Shown here one piece after another: positions 13,549 through 15,694 of a DNA stretch of 15,694 nt. This DNA comes from JAIEPT01 sp038217425 (GTDB lineage: Bacteria > Planctomycetota > Planctomycetia > Gemmatales > Gemmataceae). The notes under the pieces were generated by a model. That model had not been told where the DNA came from, did no database searches, and worked only from the letters and a program-made list of their open reading frames with translations. Made by a program: the position numbers and the translations under genes. Each line of letters begins with the position of its first letter. Position 1 is the stretch's first letter. The DNA lies in assembly GCA_038217425.1 (NCBI GenBank), contig JBBQPM010000163.1, forward strand, positions 1-15,694. The letters are read 5' to 3'.

Positions 13549-15573
13549 TCACGCCACCCGGCGTTGGAAATGCGCCTCGTGCAGACGATGATACAGCGGA
13601 CACGAATGCAATAGCTCCGCGTGCGTCCCTTCCGCCAAGATTCGGCGGTCGTCGATCACTACGATGCGGTCCGCGATCTCCAGCGTGTTGAGCCGATGCG
13701 TGATCACGAAGCACGTTCGGCCCTTCGCGAAATCTTTGAGGATCCGGTGAATCTCCATCTCGCTCTCGGCATCCGCGGCACTCGTGAACTCGTCGAGAAT
13801 CAAGATGCTCGGGTCGGCGAGGATCGCCCGCGCCAGCGCGATCTTCTGCTTTTGCCCGCCGGATAACTTCTGCCCCATCTCGCGCAGCGGCGTCTCGTAA
13901 CCCTGCGGCATCTTCAGAATGAACTCGTGCGCCTTCGCCAACTTCGCGGCGTGCTCGATCTGTTCCTTTTTCGCGCGCGGATTGCCGAACGCGATGTTGT
14001 TGTAGACGGTGTCCGCGAAAAGGAAGGTGTCTTGCGTGACGATGCCGATCTGCTTGCGAACGGAGCGGACGTTCGCGGTGCGGACGTCGACGCCGTCGAT
14101 GAGGACGGCGCCGTGATCGGGATCAAGGAAGCGCGGCAAGAAGTTCAGCATCGTCGATTTGCCGGAGCCGTTCTTGCCGACCAGAGCGACGATTTGCCCG
14201 TGCGGCACCACGAGATTGACGTTGCTGAGAATGGGATGGCCGTGGTCGTACGAGAAGCAGACGTCGCGAAACTCGATGGCGTTCCTGTGCCGCGGAGCTT
14301 CCAGGCCGATCGGGTCGTGCTGGATTTTTGGTTCGCGGTCCATGACCTGGTAGATGCGGTCGGCGCCCGCGTAGCTCGCCTGGATCTTGGTGTAAACGCT
14401 CGAAAGTTTGCGCACCGGATCGGAGATCGCAGCGAGCAGTGCGTAGAGTTGCAACAGCGATTCCATCTCGAGCGGATACTGGCTCATGCGAATGCCGAAC
14501 AGATGCGTCTGGTGGTTGAGCACGAGATACGCTCCGGCCAGCAAGGCGCCGACGATCGCCGCGATGCCGAGCAGTTCGACGACCGGGCCCGACAGCGCGT
14601 CGAGCGTCACCACGCGCATGCTCTTCTCGTAATGTTCGAGCGTCGCCTCGTAGTACTTGCGGCGCTGCTTCGGTTCGCGGCCGAAACCCTTGATGACGCG
14701 AATGCCCAGGAAGCTCTCTTGCAGAATTTCGTTCATGCGCGACATGCGCTCGAGAACGCGCCGCGTCGCGCGCTTCATCATTCGACCCACGCTGGTGAGC
14801 ACGAAGCCCGCGATCGGCACCAGGATCAAGAACATGAACGTCAGCTGCCAGCTGATCCAGCACGCGATCACGACGCACGCGATCGCCTTGAGCGGTTCCG
14901 CGATCACTCGGCCCATAAGGATCTTCATGCCGTTGGCGACCACGTCCGTGTCAGCCTGGAAGCGCGACATGAGGTCGGCCGTCGTCGTGAAGCTGTTGAC
15001 GTCCTGTTGAAGCGTCCGGCGAAAGAACGCGTTGCGCAGGCGCCAGAGCGCGGAGTGAACGACGTTTCCGACGAGCGTTTCCTGGCCGAATTCGAGGAGG
15101 CCCTTGAAGGCGACCGCGACGACCAACATGCCCAGCACCCAGACGAGCGTGAGGAAGCGGTCGGCCGGCAGGAGTTGATCGATGAATTTCTTGGTGACTT
15201 GATAGCGGTAAAGTTCGTAGCGCGAGGATTCGAGTTTCGACTCCGTCTTGGCGAGGTCGCCGGTGATGCGCCGGCTTCGCTTCTCGCGCTCGGCGAGATC
15301 CAGCGTCGGATCTTTGGGGATTTGACGAAGGACTTCCTTGAGTTCCTCGGCTCGTTTTTCCAGAGGCGGGATCTGTTCGGTCTCGATTTTCTGAATCGCC
15401 GAATTCGCCCATTCCTGCAGATTCTGGTCGGTGCTGAAGATTTTGAGCACGGGATAAATGGCCGTGAAGCTGAGACTCCAAACCGCGGCCGCCAGAAGGG
15501 CGCAGCCAAGCGACGCGAAAAAACGCCAGCGGTAGGGCCAAGCGAAACGCAGCGCCCGCAAAAAATTCTTCAT
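13549..15573 (-). CDS. ABC exporter, fused permease-ATPase (MsbA-like)
   Basis: This 674-aa half-transporter has an N-terminal type 1 exporter membrane domain and a C-terminal ATPase. TM1 is about 16-46 and TM2 about 139-165, with further helices near 225-262 and 332-352. The ATPase has Walker A GKNGSGKST (466-474), Q-loop VTQD (Gln514), signature LSGGQ (570-574), Walker B ILILDE (590-595, Glu595) and H-loop THRL (His626), so it should be active. The membrane domain has an unusual insert of about 90 residues (47-138), rich in Glu/Lys/Arg, between TM1 and TM2. That loop is short in MsbA. The D-loop region reads EFTSAAD instead of the usual EATSALD. It probably works as a homodimer exporting a lipid or other hydrophobic substrate. 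Upstream GCAGGATGCC supports the ATG. Confidence 0.9.
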   Translation of the reverse strand: MKNFLRALRFAWPYRWRFFASLGCALLAAAVWSLSFTAIYPVLKIFSTDQNLQEWANSAIQKIETEQIPPLEKRAEELKEVLRQIPKDPTLDLAEREKRSRRITGDLAKTESKLESSRYELYRYQVTKKFIDQLLPADRFLTLVWVLGMLVVAVAFKGLLEFGQETLVGNVVHSALWRLRNAFFRRTLQQDVNSFTTTADLMSRFQADTDVVANGMKILMGRVIAEPLKAIACVVIACWISWQLTFMFLILVPIAGFVLTSVGRMMKRATRRVLERMSRMNEILQESFLGIRVIKGFGREPKQRRKYYEATLEHYEKSMRVVTLDALSGPVVELLGIAAIVGALLAGAYLVLNHQTHLFGIRMSQYPLEMESLLQLYALLAAISDPVRKLSSVYTKIQASYAGADRIYQVMDREPKIQHDPIGLEAPRHRNAIEFRDVCFSYDHGHPILSNVNLVVPHGQIVALVGKNGSGKSTMLNFLPRFLDPDHGAVLIDGVDVRTANVRSVRKQIGIVTQDTFLFADTVYNNIAFGNPRAKKEQIEHAAKLAKAHEFILKMPQGYETPLREMGQKLSGGQKQKIALARAILADPSILILDEFTSAADAESEMEIHRILKDFAKGRTCFVITHRLNTLEIADRIVVIDDRRILAEGTHAELLHSCPLYHRLHEAHFQRRVA

Positions 15574-15615
15574 GGCATCCTGCCCGGTTTCGATTCGTGA
15601 ACGAGATCCGCCCCC

Positions 15616-15645
15616 GTTCTACCACAAGTGAAAAAAGGCAAACAA
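15616..15645 (-). promoter_or_regulatory. Putative promoter of the ABC exporter gene
   Basis: On the minus strand, TTGTTT (15645 to 15640) is followed by 18 bases and TAGAAC (15621 to 15616). The predicted start near 15609 gives a leader of about 36 nt with AGGA before the ATG at 15573. The -10 box is one base from the TAGAAT found before other genes in this window. Confidence 0.38.
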
Positions 15646-15694
15646 GCCCGAACGGGTCGCGGGTGCGCCAATGGATTCTGGCGAGCCAGGTCGC

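Noticed and set aside
13238..13714. 158-aa minus-strand open frame over the gap after DUF1501
   Set aside because: It overlaps the ends of two real genes, and its middle section (VGQAARLPVS) is the translation of a palindromic repeat.
13927..15600. 557-aa open frame antisense to the ABC exporter
   Set aside because: The exporter has all ATPase motifs. The antisense protein is a His/Arg/Asp/Glu-rich shadow.

Overview
The window looks like chromosomal DNA from a GC-rich bacterium, most likely a planctomycete. This rests mainly on a Tat-exported DUF1501 protein, a GYF_2-domain membrane protein beside a very large TPR membrane protein, several proteins of the 'conserved planctomycete hypothetical' type, and intergenic DNA filled with short palindromic repeats. 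This placement is inference: the window has no rRNA or other phylogenetic marker, and I found no tRNA, CRISPR array, intact insertion sequence or phage gene.

Layout. Positions 1-237 hold a cluster of perfect palindromes. A DUF454 (YbaN-like) membrane protein on the minus strand and a class I SAM methyltransferase on the plus strand diverge from a shared promoter region near 695. The methyltransferase converges on a minus-strand operon across a 290-bp nested inverted repeat (about 1508-1798). The operon reads xdhC-like (4567 to 3494), prepilin peptidase (3497 to 2394), hisH (2416 to 1805), with overlapping starts and stops throughout. It joins molybdoenzyme maturation, pilin/pseudopilin processing and histidine biosynthesis, a set with no obvious shared function. 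The TPR-GYF_2 pair (4710-8310) is transcribed divergently from xdhC.

From 8431 onward the plus strand carries: an unrecognised helical protein translationally coupled to a GGQ release-factor-like protein; a DUSP23-like dual-specificity phosphatase; a two-gene cassette of a HERGH (HExxH) putative metalloprotein and a tightly coupled 74-aa partner; a small gene broken by a 25-bp tandem duplication; and a Tat-exported DUF1501 protein with a good promoter. The last gene is an MsbA-like ABC exporter on the minus strand, with a long charged insertion between its first two membrane helices.

The least explained material is the 10700-11729 segment (HERGH protein, coupled small protein, broken third gene), the GGQ protein with its extra C-terminal domain, and the composite palindrome at 1508-1798. 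I see no proof of a new defence or mobile system. The HERGH cassette is the best candidate for an uncharacterised functional unit.
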